Assembly: GCA_021647585.1 (NCBI GenBank)
Contig: JAKIUK010000021.1
Span: 1 to 55,762, forward strand
From: Methylococcaceae bacterium
Lineage (GTDB): Bacteria > Pseudomonadota > Gammaproteobacteria > Methylococcales > Methylomonadaceae
Length of the DNA stretch: 55,762 nt
Direction: 5' to 3'
In this document: in pieces, positions 33,463 through 42,492 of the stretch
Layout: every line of letters begins with the position of its first letter
How positions within the stretch are numbered: the first letter of the stretch is position 1
Notes under the pieces: generated by a model
Told to the model about the DNA's origin: nothing
Database searches by the model: none
What the model saw: the letters and a program-made list of their open reading frames with translations, nothing else
Program-made: the position numbers and the translations under genes

Positions 33463-35586
33463 TTAAACTTCTTGATCAAATAAACTCTGACCGGATATTT
33501 TCTGTTGTATGTCTGACGCTAGAATTCCCCTATGTGCAGACATATGACCTGTATTTATCCCTGCTTGTTCTAGTTGGACTTTTAAATAATCTAAATGGGT
33601 TGATATTTTTGCTACAGTTTCTGGGTTATCGCTCCAGAAACGGGTATTAACTGTTTTATCAAAGCAGGAAATTTTGCAATGAATGGTACCTGATTTCGGT
33701 GGAGTAACTGTAATGGAAACAGTCCAGTTTTGTTGTTTTTCATCGTTATCATTTTGTTGGTCACGATCAATTTCAATTTTTACTGATTCAGCATTGTCTT
33801 TATGCAAAAAAGGGAGATCAAGAATCCATACTTGTCTTAGGTTTTCTTCTTTAGGCAGGGAAGCAAGCTGATTCAGTATCATCCTGGCTAATGTATTTTC
33901 TGTTTTTTGTTGCATCTCTTTCAATAAATTTATCTCACTACTTTCTTCGTTTTTCTCCAATTTAAGTTTTAATTGATGTTTTAAGCCGTGCTGAAATTTT
34001 AACAATAATATTTTAAAATCGGCTGTAAGGTTAAGATTATTATTTTTAGCATATTGAGCAATCTTTGCTTCCAAAAAAAGACCTGAGTTAGAAATTGCAT
34101 GTTTTAATTGTCTTGAGTTGTTCAGGCTTTGTTGTTGCGGAAGGCTGTCTAAAATTTCTTTGGCCAATTGTTTTAAAGTATCTGGAATATTTTTATTGTT
34201 GTTGATGGCATTCAGGTTTTTAATAATTTGATTGAGTAAAACAGGGGGGGGGTCTTGTATAGGCAATAGTTGTTTGATGGTATCCTGAATTTTTTTCTGC
34301 GGACTTGTGGGTGAACTTTGTAGTAGTTTGAATTCTGTTTGAGTGCCAGTCTTAATAATCTCAAGTTTAACTTGCTGCCCTTTTATTAATAAGGGTGTAT
34401 TTACTGATGTATTAAATTCAGTTTTTGAATAAGTTATTTGGCTTTTGTTTAATGAAATGATAATTGGCTGAGTTGCTTTTGAGCTGTTTAATTTATCATT
34501 CTTTTGATTGTTTTCTGACAATTGTAATTGAATTTTGTGGTCTTTGATGTCAATTATTTTTGCAGAAATAATTTGTCCAGCACTGAGTTTTTCTGATTTT
34601 ATATCAAGTATTTTAAATTCTGGTTGTAATCCTGGTTTCGTGACTTCCAGTTTGAGTTGTTGTCCGATTCTAAAGTTTTCTGAATTGGTAAACGGGACAG
34701 CAGATAAATGGCGGCTATGTTTGTCAATTGAATAGCTTAACTGTTTCACATTCAATGAAAACTCTGTAAATTGATTAATTTTTTTTTCAGACGATTGCAG
34801 TTGAAGTGTATTGTTATTTATAGCAATCACTTTGGTGGTTATTACTTGACCTGGTATCAACTTAACACCGAGTTTATCTATGATCTTGAATTCAGGGTTG
34901 TTTCCTTGTTGTTTGACTTCAAGTTGGATTTTTTGCCCAGGCTTAAAGCTCAGGAAATCACTTGTGGCCTGCCTGGACTCAATTGCTTTGGTGTCAGAAA
35001 AGCTTAATTGTTGTTTAGTGAGTGTAATAATGGGATTGTTCTTTTGCAGAACGTTTTGCTGTAAAGATTTGCTATATTCCTTACTCTCAGCATTAATATG
35101 GGTATAAAGTTTTAACTGAATTTTATCGTTACTGATGGATATGATTTTTGCTGTAATGAGTGGTAATGTTAAGGTTTCAAATGTTTTTGTTTCCCCGCGA
35201 CTTTTTTGAATCTCATTTGCTGGAATAATTTGTTTGAGTACAAGATCTTTTATATTTATTGGTTTATTTGTTTCTTGTGACTTGAACGTTTCTGTGGATT
35301 TTAGTTCGGCATCACTGCTTAGTACTTTAAATTCTGCTGCAGGTGTTACTTTAGTCACCAATAATTGCAGTGTTTGCCCAGGCTTAGTATCAATCGACAA
35401 GTTGCTTTGTACTTGTATGGGCTTTGCTGATTGAGATGTTTGTAGTGTTAGTATTCGAGATTCAGATTTGACATTGATTATTCTAGCTTCAATCAATTGA
35501 TTTAACTTTAAACTGGAGACATCTTTATTTGAGGCGGCTAATGAAGAGAGCTGCTTTTTCTGAGTCTGAGTTTGATTGATATCCAT
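33463..35586 (-). CDS. FliK-like flagellar hook-length control family protein with internal repeats
   Basis: A 707-residue, Lys/Gln/Asn-rich protein. The C-terminal ~90 residues (from about 615) match the FliK C-terminal domain: WTVSITVTPPKSGTIHCKIS and the DYLKVQLEQAGINTGHMSAH segment. The N-terminal two thirds contain at least four related units of the form PGQxxxLEVxKxGxxPEFKIL followed by a strand such as GQVITTKVIAINNNTLQLQ. No flagellar gene is in the window. It follows the HDOD gene by 5 bp. It may be the hook ruler of a flagellum encoded elsewhere or, as in non-motile relatives, a protein with a different role. The gene does not look broken. Confidence 0.8.
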   Translation of the reverse strand: MDINQTQTQKKQLSSLAASNKDVSSLKLNQLIEARIINVKSESRILTLQTSQSAKPIQVQSNLSIDTKPGQTLQLLVTKVTPAAEFKVLSSDAELKSTETFKSQETNKPINIKDLVLKQIIPANEIQKSRGETKTFETLTLPLITAKIISISNDKIQLKLYTHINAESKEYSKSLQQNVLQKNNPIITLTKQQLSFSDTKAIESRQATSDFLSFKPGQKIQLEVKQQGNNPEFKIIDKLGVKLIPGQVITTKVIAINNNTLQLQSSEKKINQFTEFSLNVKQLSYSIDKHSRHLSAVPFTNSENFRIGQQLKLEVTKPGLQPEFKILDIKSEKLSAGQIISAKIIDIKDHKIQLQLSENNQKNDKLNSSKATQPIIISLNKSQITYSKTEFNTSVNTPLLIKGQQVKLEIIKTGTQTEFKLLQSSPTSPQKKIQDTIKQLLPIQDPPPVLLNQIIKNLNAINNNKNIPDTLKQLAKEILDSLPQQQSLNNSRQLKHAISNSGLFLEAKIAQYAKNNNLNLTADFKILLLKFQHGLKHQLKLKLEKNEESSEINLLKEMQQKTENTLARMILNQLASLPKEENLRQVWILDLPFLHKDNAESVKIEIDRDQQNDNDEKQQNWTVSITVTPPKSGTIHCKISCFDKTVNTRFWSDNPETVAKISTHLDYLKVQLEQAGINTGHMSAHRGILASDIQQKISGQSLFDQEV

Positions 35587-35591
35587 TTATG

Positions 35592-36476
35592 CTAATTTAA
35601 CATTTTTCTTATATGTTCTATTTCATCTTTCGCCTGGTCAAGAATATTGATACTTTGATTTGCGTCCAGGCTGCCAGCAACCAGTTTTTTATAAGCCGGA
35701 AGCTGATCCATCTTAGGCATTTTTTTTATATCAACTTTGCCTATAAAGCTGTGTAACTGTGAAATCATCACAATATCGGTATAATCAGGCTTATCGCTAG
35801 TTCCTTTTCTATACCAGTTTTCTGCATTAATAATCACATCTTCAAAGTCAGCAGGAAAATCCCATTTTCTTATGATTTGAACGCCAATTTCAGCACGTAG
35901 CTGTTTAACCGTTTCCGCTAAATCTTTGGGGCTTTCTAAAATTTCAGGTTGTTTGTCAGCGAAAGTTAAAATTGGGACTATGCCTATATCATGTATTAAT
36001 CCAGCCAGCATGGCTCTGTCTGGGTCAAACCCCGGGGTTTTATGGGCAAAAACTGCACTTATAGATGCCACGTAGCTACTGTGAGCCCATAATTCCTGCA
36101 TTTTTTTTCTGATAATGGGTGATTTAGCTGTGAATACTGCTTTCATTGCGAAAGCGGTAATAATGTCTTGAGCTGCTTTTAGGCCTAAGCGTGTTAGTGC
36201 TTCTGGGCAACTCTCTATTTTTCGTCTGCCTCGATACAATGGGCTATTAGATATTTGTATTAAACGGGCAGTGATAGAAGGGTCGATCTGAACTACACGA
36301 GCAATTTTGCTGTTATTGGCTTTTTCATCATTAATTGCACGACGTATTTTAAATGAAACATCAGGAATAGTGGGTAAAGCAAGCTTGTCTGATTGCATGA
36401 ACTTGTAACAATTAAGATACAGGCGGTTTTTTGCCAAACTGGCAGCTGTTTTAATTTTAATTTCTGAAGCTGTCAT
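35592..36476 (-). CDS. HDOD domain protein
   Basis: A 294-residue HD-related output domain protein, a class often found as signal-transduction output or in motility and cell-cycle control. Typical segments are LALPTIPDVSFKIRRAIND, VQIDPSITARLIQISNSPLY, LTRLGLKAAQDIITAFAM and AMLAGLIHDIGIVPIL. The HD is in the last of these; the full metal-ligand set of a true HD phosphodiesterase is not evident. There is no receiver or GGDEF domain attached. It is transcribed with the FliK-like gene 5 bp downstream, suggesting a shared regulatory role. Confidence 0.88.
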   Translation of the reverse strand: MTASEIKIKTAASLAKNRLYLNCYKFMQSDKLALPTIPDVSFKIRRAINDEKANNSKIARVVQIDPSITARLIQISNSPLYRGRRKIESCPEALTRLGLKAAQDIITAFAMKAVFTAKSPIIRKKMQELWAHSSYVASISAVFAHKTPGFDPDRAMLAGLIHDIGIVPILTFADKQPEILESPKDLAETVKQLRAEIGVQIIRKWDFPADFEDVIINAENWYRKGTSDKPDYTDIVMISQLHSFIGKVDIKKMPKMDQLPAYKKLVAGSLDANQSINILDQAKDEIEHIRKMLN

Positions 36477-36583
36477 ATTGTGTTGTTGTGAACAATTCTT
36501 GCTAAAGCAGTGTTAATTTTTATAATCTATCAGATGATTTTAGTTTAAAATTGATAGTTTGGTTTGGAATTAAGTGAAATTTG

Positions 36584-37525
36584 ATGAGTGTAGGCCCAGT
36601 TAAAAACGCATCTGATATAATTACAACATTAAAAACAATCAGAGACTATATACGTTGGGGGGCTAGTCAGCTTACTGAAAATAAAGTATTTTTTGGACAT
36701 GGATTAGCGACACCTTTACATGAATCAGCTGCAATTGTATTACATACACTTTTTCAGCCCTATAATCTTGATGATTGTTATTTAGATGCTATTTTAACGG
36801 TTGAAGAACGTATAAATGTTTTGCAACTACTTAATAGACGAATTGATGAACGTAAGCCTGTTGCTTATTTAACGCATGAGGCTATTTTTGCAGGACTTTC
36901 TTTTTATGTTGATGAAAGAGTGCTCGTCCCCCGGTCGCCCATTGCTGAATTGATTGAACAACGTTTTGAACCTTGGGTAGACGAAGATCAGGTATTCAAT
37001 GTTTTGGATTTATGTACAGGAAGTGCCTGCATTGCAATTGCATGTGCCTATGCTTTTCCTGAAGCACAGATAGATGCTGTTGAATTGTCTGATGATGCAT
37101 TAGATGTTGCAAAGATTAATATTGATAAACATAATATTTTAGAACAAGTCAGTTTATATAAATCAGATTTATTTAACCAGTTACCAGAAAAAAAATATGA
37201 TGTCATTGTCAGTAATCCGCCTTATGTAGCAATTCAAGAATGGGAGAATCTTCCTGAAGAATACCATAATGAACCCGAAATGGGTTTTTCTGGTGGTGTA
37301 TCAGGATTGGATCTGGTATTACGTATATTGGTAGATGCAAACAATTATTTAACTAAGCAGGGTATTTTAATTATTGAAGTAGGTAGTAGTGCTGAAACAC
37401 TACAACAACTTTTTCCACAAATCCCTTTTTATTGGCTGGAATTTGAACGCGGTGGTGATGGTATTTTTCTGCTTACCGCTGGACAAGTTCGGCAATATCA
37501 CCAACAATTTATAATTACTATTTAA
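36584..37525 (+). CDS. prmB: 50S ribosomal protein L3 glutamine methyltransferase
   Basis: SAM-dependent methylation of a glutamine in ribosomal protein L3. It has the N-terminal helical domain (KTIRDYIRWGASQL, typical of PrmB rather than PrmC), the linker RKPVAYLTHEAIFAGLSFYV, the SAM-binding LDLCTGSACIAIA near residue 140, and the catalytic NPPY in VIVSNPPYVA near residue 210. The ATG at 36584 is preferred over the adjacent TTG at 36581. It ends 1 bp before aroC, the frequent prmB-aroC pair. Confidence 0.95.
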   Translation: MSVGPVKNASDIITTLKTIRDYIRWGASQLTENKVFFGHGLATPLHESAAIVLHTLFQPYNLDDCYLDAILTVEERINVLQLLNRRIDERKPVAYLTHEAIFAGLSFYVDERVLVPRSPIAELIEQRFEPWVDEDQVFNVLDLCTGSACIAIACAYAFPEAQIDAVELSDDALDVAKINIDKHNILEQVSLYKSDLFNQLPEKKYDVIVSNPPYVAIQEWENLPEEYHNEPEMGFSGGVSGLDLVLRILVDANNYLTKQGILIIEVGSSAETLQQLFPQIPFYWLEFERGGDGIFLLTAGQVRQYHQQFIITI

Positions 37526-37526
37526 T

Positions 37527-38615
37527 ATGTCAGGCAATTCGATCGGAAAATTATTTACCGTTACTACTTTTGGCGAAAGTCATGGGCTTGCATTAGGTTG
37601 TACCGTGGATGGTTGTCCTCCTGGTATTTCTCTAATTGCAGCAGATATACAATTAGATCTTGACAGAAGGAAACCGGGGACTTCCAGACATACTACGCAA
37701 CGCAGAGAAGCTGATCAAGTAAAAATACTTTCGGGTATTTTTAAAGGAAAAACTACGGGCACCCCAATAGGGTTGATGATTGAAAACACAGATCAGCGAT
37801 CTAAAGACTATTCAAAGATAGCCGAATCATTTCGGCCTGGACATGCTGATTACAGTTATCAGCATAAATATGGATTTAGGGATTATAGAGGGGGCGGACG
37901 GTCCTCTGCTCGTGAAACAGCTATGCGTGTTGCGGCCGGTGCTATAGCTAAGAAATACCTAAAACAAAAGCATAATATTGATATAAAAGGATTTTTGTCA
38001 CAATTAGGCCCCATTAAGATTGAAACCATTGATTTAGCCATCGTTGAAACCAATCCGTTTTTTTGCCCTGATGCTAATAAAATTTCTGAAATGGAAGCTT
38101 ATATGGATGCCCTCAGAAAAGAAGGGGATTCTATTGGTGCAAAAGTGGATGTTATTGCAACTAATGTGCCTGCTGGTTTAGGTGAACCTATTTTTGATCG
38201 TCTGGATGCAGAATTGGCACATAGTTTAATGAGTATCAATGCGGTCAAAGGTGTTGAAATTGGCGATGGTTTTGATTGTGTCAATAGTAAAGGTACTTAT
38301 TTTAGAGATGAAATAACTCCAGATGGTTTTTTAAGTAACCATGCAGGAGGTGTTTTAGGTGGAATTTCAACCGGTCAGAATATAGTGGCTAGAATTGCTT
38401 TAAAGCCAACATCAAGTTTACGTATTCCAGGAAAAAGTATTAACACCAAGGGTGAAGCAATAGAAGTGATAACCGAAGGCCGTCATGACCCTTGTGTTGG
38501 TATTAGAGCAACACCTATTGCTGAAGCGATGATGGCTATTACCCTGATGGATCACTTGATGCGTCATCGAGCACAAAATATTGATGTTGATTCGGGGTTG
38601 CCTCATTTAAGATAA
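37527..38615 (+). CDS. aroC: Chorismate synthase
   Basis: Converts 5-enolpyruvylshikimate-3-phosphate to chorismate with reduced FMN. Diagnostic segments are TTFGESHGLALGCTVDGCPP at the N-terminus, RPGHADYSYQHKYGFRDYRG near residue 100, GGRSSARETAMRVAAGAIAK next, and GGISTGQNIVARIALKPTSS near residue 270. At 362 residues it has normal length. It is 1 bp after prmB. Chorismate feeds PabB (16426) and hence H4MPT. Confidence 0.98.
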   Translation: MSGNSIGKLFTVTTFGESHGLALGCTVDGCPPGISLIAADIQLDLDRRKPGTSRHTTQRREADQVKILSGIFKGKTTGTPIGLMIENTDQRSKDYSKIAESFRPGHADYSYQHKYGFRDYRGGGRSSARETAMRVAAGAIAKKYLKQKHNIDIKGFLSQLGPIKIETIDLAIVETNPFFCPDANKISEMEAYMDALRKEGDSIGAKVDVIATNVPAGLGEPIFDRLDAELAHSLMSINAVKGVEIGDGFDCVNSKGTYFRDEITPDGFLSNHAGGVLGGISTGQNIVARIALKPTSSLRIPGKSINTKGEAIEVITEGRHDPCVGIRATPIAEAMMAITLMDHLMRHRAQNIDVDSGLPHLR

Positions 38616-39047
38616 AATGACTATTAACCTATCACAGGTTACTCTTGATTTTGATGTTTGTAGGTTAACTTCACCAAAGGTGTCATTCCGACCAACGGGA
38701 CGACTGTATAGATACAGGAGGTAGAGCAATGCAGCGCGATTGCCAAGGAATCTTGAGTCTAAGCACAACTTGAGTAACAAGATTTCTTCCGCTGGTCGAA
38801 ATGACAACCCATTTAAAGTTTGATCAATGCTTTATCCTAGAAAAATCAGTTGGATCACGGATTCTAGTACAAGCTCTTGATTCCACAGCACTTCAAAAAA
38901 ATGCCCGCTTAACCTAATGGGTGAAGCTCAGATTTTTTTAAATCACTGTGAAACCAATATCTTGCACTATAATTCCGCGCCCAACTGATCTTTCTAGGTT
39001 TATTATTAATAGCTATTTAAATATTTAGGATAGAGTTTACGGATAAT
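38616..39047. other. 432-bp intergenic region with a palindromic repeat
   Basis: No gene is recognised. It holds the inverted-repeat unit 38680-38808 (listed separately) and a degenerate GGATCACGGATTCTAG motif near 38855 that resembles the arms of the hairpin at 48975-49019. The promoter of the MFS gene should lie after about 38900, where the sequence is AT-rich. Confidence 0.5.
38680..38808. repeat. Intergenic inverted-repeat unit (TGTCATTCCGACC type)
   Basis: The left arm GGTGTCATTCCGACCAACGG and the right arm CCGCTGGTCGAAATGACAAC are inverted repeats about 90 bp apart. Internally, AATCTTG and CAAGATT form a second helix. It looks like a non-autonomous dispersed palindromic element, with no coding capacity. 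Confidence 0.65.
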
Positions 39048-40226
39048 ATGAAATTAAAAAAAAGCAGGAAGCTGTCTATTCCTTACTGGCGATTGTCTGG
39101 TTTTTATTTCTTCTATTTTGCAACCCTAGGTGGTTTTCTTCCTTATTGGAGTCTTTATTTAGAACATATTAAATTTAATGCTCTGGAAATAGGTGAATTA
39201 TCTGCATTAATGGTGGCAACTAAAATTGTTGCGCCTAATTTATGGGGTTGGGTAGCTGACCATACAGGAAAAAGTCTTAGAATTATTCGTATAGTTTCTT
39301 TTTTTGCAGCGGTGATATTTGCCGGTTTTTTCTATAAAGATACATACCTATGGGTTGCAATGGTGACTGTAGGTTTCAGCTTTTTCTGGAATGCAGCATT
39401 ACCCCAGTTTGAAGCGGCCACGTTGTTTCATTTAAAAAAAGAACCTCATCGCTATAGTAAGGTAAGACTGTGGGGGTCTGTAGGCTTCATAATTTCAGTA
39501 CTTGGTATTGGCTGGATTGTTGAACTTTATACTATAGATTATCTTCCCGAGCTGATTGTATGTTTATTGGCTATGATATGGCTAGTCAGTCTGGTAACGC
39601 CAGAGGTAAATGTTTCAGTAAAGGATAACAAGGGGGTTGGACTGTTACAAATCATAAAACAACCAGAAATAATTGCTTTTTTTATGGTTTATTTACTATT
39701 GCAAGTGGCACATGGGCCATATTACGTTTTTTATTCCATTTATTTAAATCAATTTAATTATACAGCTACAATTATAGGATTGTTATGGGCTTTGGGAGTC
39801 TGTGCAGAAGTAATACTGTTTGTTTTTATGAAACGAATACTGGCCAGGGTTAGTTTACGAAGCATATTGTTAATTAGTGTTTTTTTAAGTATTTGCAGAT
39901 GGCTGATTATTGCTTTCTTTGTAGAATCTTTACCTTTGATGATTTTTGCACAGTTATTACATGCCGCTACTTTTGGTTCATCGCATGTGGTAGCCATTCA
40001 TTTAGTGCATAAATATTTTGGAAATTACCATCAAGGTAAAGGGCAGGCACTTTATAGTAGTTTAAGTTTTGGGCTGGGAGGAATGATAGGCAGCTTGTAC
40101 AGTGGCTATTTATGGGAACCATATGGTTCTATGTTGGTATATTCCATGGCTGCTGTTTCTTGTTTTATTGCATTTATTATTGCATTTATATGGGTGGGAC
40201 GGGAAAATCGAACAGCGTTAGGTTAA
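39048..40226 (+). CDS. MFS transporter, HcaT/PPP-like
   Basis: A 392-residue membrane protein with about 12 hydrophobic segments. The N-terminus IPYWRLSGFYFFYFATLGGFLPYWSLYL is typical of the phenylpropionate-permease-like branch of the major facilitator superfamily. The loop WGWVADHTGKSLRI corresponds to the conserved loop between helices 2 and 3, and HRYSKVRLWGSVGFI follows helix 4. The substrate is unknown: members of this branch are named after 3-phenylpropionate or nucleosides, but genomic context here (34 bp before exbB) gives no hint. Confidence 0.87.
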   Translation: MKLKKSRKLSIPYWRLSGFYFFYFATLGGFLPYWSLYLEHIKFNALEIGELSALMVATKIVAPNLWGWVADHTGKSLRIIRIVSFFAAVIFAGFFYKDTYLWVAMVTVGFSFFWNAALPQFEAATLFHLKKEPHRYSKVRLWGSVGFIISVLGIGWIVELYTIDYLPELIVCLLAMIWLVSLVTPEVNVSVKDNKGVGLLQIIKQPEIIAFFMVYLLLQVAHGPYYVFYSIYLNQFNYTATIIGLLWALGVCAEVILFVFMKRILARVSLRSILLISVFLSICRWLIIAFFVESLPLMIFAQLLHAATFGSSHVVAIHLVHKYFGNYHQGKGQALYSSLSFGLGGMIGSLYSGYLWEPYGSMLVYSMAAVSCFIAFIIAFIWVGRENRTALG

Positions 40227-40259
40227 AATAGTATTAATCATTAATAAAGGTTATGTTAA

Positions 40260-40877
40260 GTGTTTGAATTGATAAAAAATGGAGGCTGGCTAATGCTTCC
40301 AATTATTTTGTGTTCTATCGGTGCAATGGGCATTGTTGCCGAACGTTTTTGGACATTACAGCGAAAAAAAATTCTGCCACCCGAGTTAGTGCCTCTGATT
40401 TGGAAGCTGGCTAAAAAAGGCGGTCTGGATGACGCGACACTCAGGCGAGTCAAGAGCAGTTCTCCGCTAGGGGCAATTTTAGCGTCTGGACTGGTAAATA
40501 GTCATCATGGTCGTGAAATGATGAAAGTCAGTATTGAGGAAACGGGAAGACAAATTGTTCATGATTTAGAGCGTTTTTTAAATACTTTAGGTACGATAGC
40601 TTCGATAACACCTCTGTTAGGATTGTTAGGTACAGTAGTTGGTATGATCAAAGTATTTGCTGCTATTATGATTCATGGTGTCGGTGACCCTGGAATTTTA
40701 GCTGGCGGAATTTCAGAAGCTCTGATTACAACTGCTGCAGGATTAACGGTGGCAATTCCCAGTCTGATTTTTCATCGGTATTTTGAACGTTTAGTCGATG
40801 AATATGTTTTAAATATGGAAGAAGAAGCATTAAGACTGATTGATGTGATGCATGGGGATAGAGAGTTTATCGAATGA
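40260..40877 (+). CDS. exbB: ExbB/TolQ-type proton channel protein
   Basis: A 205-residue MotA/TolQ/ExbB protein that, with ExbD, uses the proton gradient to energise outer-membrane transport. One N-terminal membrane segment (WLMLPIILCSIGAMGIVAERFW) and two later ones are seen: ASITPLLGLLGTVVGMIKVF near residue 118 and GISEALITTAAGLTVAIPSL near residue 150. The start is GTG 40260. The exbD ATG overlaps its stop by 4 bp. In many gammaproteobacteria this exbB-exbD pair precedes lpxK, as here. Confidence 0.93.
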   Translation: MFELIKNGGWLMLPIILCSIGAMGIVAERFWTLQRKKILPPELVPLIWKLAKKGGLDDATLRRVKSSSPLGAILASGLVNSHHGREMMKVSIEETGRQIVHDLERFLNTLGTIASITPLLGLLGTVVGMIKVFAAIMIHGVGDPGILAGGISEALITTAAGLTVAIPSLIFHRYFERLVDEYVLNMEEEALRLIDVMHGDREFIE

Positions 40878-41308
40878 ATTTCTCTCGAAAAAAAAGACAG
40901 CCACTGGAAATAACCTTAACACCGATGATTGATGTGGTTTTTTTGTTGCTAATTTTTTTTATGGTAACAACAACGTTTAATCAACAATCAGCGATAAAAA
41001 TATCTTTACCCGAGGCGCAGGGCGAGGAAACTTTACTTGATGAAAAAATAATTATGTTAACGATCAATGCCGATGGCATTTATTTCATTTCTGGTGATGA
41101 TGATTTACCTCATCAATTAGTAAATCAAAAAATTGACACTTTAAAGCGCGCATTGATGCAAGCTGCAGGTAATTCCCGACAAATCCCTTTCATTATCAGT
41201 GCAGATGGTAAGACACCCCATCAAGCTGTTATCACTGTTTTAGATGTGGCGAGTCAATTGGGATTTACTCGTATTACATTTGCTACCAAAAAAGCACCAG
41301 GGGGATAA
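40874..41308 (+). CDS. exbD: ExbD/TolR-type protein
   Basis: A 144-residue protein with a short cytoplasmic start, one membrane helix (LTPMIDVVFLLLIFFMVTTTF) containing the essential Asp of the ExbD/TolR proton path, and a periplasmic domain ending HQAVITVLDVASQLGFTRIT. The ATG overlaps the exbB stop (ATGA). The stop lies 1 bp before the lpxK ATG. Confidence 0.94.
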   Translation: MNFSRKKRQPLEITLTPMIDVVFLLLIFFMVTTTFNQQSAIKISLPEAQGEETLLDEKIIMLTINADGIYFISGDDDLPHQLVNQKIDTLKRALMQAAGNSRQIPFIISADGKTPHQAVITVLDVASQLGFTRITFATKKAPGG

Positions 41309-41309
41309 G

Positions 41310-42308
41310 ATGAAACAAAATATTTCCCGTTGGCTGCAAGATGCCTGGTATAAAGAAATGTATATTTCTTCCGCATTAATGCCACTTTCCATGTTTTATG
41401 ATGACTATATGCGTTTTAGGCTGTTCCTTTATAATAAGGGCCTATTAAAAAAAACCAAATGTTCCGTTCCTGTCATTATAGTAGGTAATATTACAGTAGG
41501 GGGTACGGGGAAAACCCCGTTAATTCTCTGGTTGGCTCGGTTTCTTAGAGAACAGGGTTATAAACCTGGGATTATTAGTCGTGGATACGGTGGCAATACT
41601 GATAGTTGGCCGCAATGGGTAGATGAACAAAGTAATCCAGAGCAAGTGGGTGATGAAGCCGTGCTGATGGCAAAAAGGGCTGATTGTCCTATTGCAGTAG
41701 GACCTGAACGAGTGAAAGCAGCACAAATGATACTGGATAAAACGGATTGTGATGTCATCTTATCCGATGATGGTTTGCAACATTATGCTTTGGATCGCGA
41801 TATTGAAATAGCGGTTATTGATGGTGATAGACGTTTTGGGAATGGATATACTTTACCTTGTGGGCCTTTAAGAGAACCCATAGAACGGTTAAATAAAGTG
41901 GATTTGATTATTGTTAATGGTGTTGCCAGTGAAGAAAATGAATTTTCCATGATAATTCAAGGTGATACGGTTGTTAATTTAGCCACTCAAGAACAAAAAT
42001 TATTAACTGAATTTAAAAATAGTCCATGTCATGCAGTTGCCGGAATAGGAAATCCAAAGCGTTTCTTTGATTTACTCAAACAAGAAAGCATTTCGATAGA
42101 GTGTCATGCCTATCCAGATCATCACCTATTTAATGTTGATGACATCACTTTTGATGACGATAAGCCCATATTAATGACAGAAAAAGATGCTGTTAAATGT
42201 CTGGGTTTTGCTTCTGATAAACATTGGTATCTACCGGTAAAGGCATTCCCGCAACAACAATTTATAGACAAACTACTTACATTGATAAAAGAGAAAATAC
42301 GTGGATAA
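41310..42308 (+). CDS. lpxK: Tetraacyldisaccharide 4'-kinase
   Basis: Inner-membrane kinase that adds the 4'-phosphate to the lipid A precursor. The P-loop is VGNITVGGTGKTPLILWLA near residue 60. Other family segments are ISRGYGG, VGDEAVLMAKR, LSDDGLQHYALDRDIEI and ILMTEKDAVKC. The ATG at 41310 gives about 332 residues; the longer frame from 41244 only reads the end of exbD in another frame. It overlaps the Trm112-like gene by 8 bp. With kdsB it forms the envelope part of this operon. Confidence 0.96.
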   Translation: MKQNISRWLQDAWYKEMYISSALMPLSMFYDDYMRFRLFLYNKGLLKKTKCSVPVIIVGNITVGGTGKTPLILWLARFLREQGYKPGIISRGYGGNTDSWPQWVDEQSNPEQVGDEAVLMAKRADCPIAVGPERVKAAQMILDKTDCDVILSDDGLQHYALDRDIEIAVIDGDRRFGNGYTLPCGPLREPIERLNKVDLIIVNGVASEENEFSMIIQGDTVVNLATQEQKLLTEFKNSPCHAVAGIGNPKRFFDLLKQESISIECHAYPDHHLFNVDDITFDDDKPILMTEKDAVKCLGFASDKHWYLPVKAFPQQQFIDKLLTLIKEKIRG

Positions 42309-42492
42309 TAAATTACTTGATATTCTGGCCTGCCCACTATGCAAAAGCACTTTGATATATAAGAAAGATGCACAAGAATTAATATGTAAAGCCGATCGAC
42401 TGGCTTTTCCAATCAGAGATGATATTCCGGTAATGCTGGAAGATGAAGCACGTGAATTATCAAATGAAGAAATAGATGCTTTAAAAAAATAA
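42301..42492 (+). CDS. Trm112 family zinc-ribbon-like protein (YcaR type)
   Basis: A 63-residue protein with the N-terminal LLDILACPLCKSTL motif (one CxxC pair) and the LAFPIRDDIPVMLEDEAREL core typical of the YcaR/Trm112 family found between lpxK and kdsB. The second cysteine pair of the eukaryotic Trm112 zinc site is absent, as is common in bacteria. The GTG at 42301 overlaps the end of lpxK, and the stop overlaps the kdsB ATG. The precise function in bacteria is uncertain. Confidence 0.92.
   Translation: MDNKLLDILACPLCKSTLIYKKDAQELICKADRLAFPIRDDIPVMLEDEARELSNEEIDALKK

Noticed and set aside
34535..35434. Several rightward open frames across the FliK-like gene
   Set aside because: Antisense shadows of a long, low-complexity coding region with no family resemblance.
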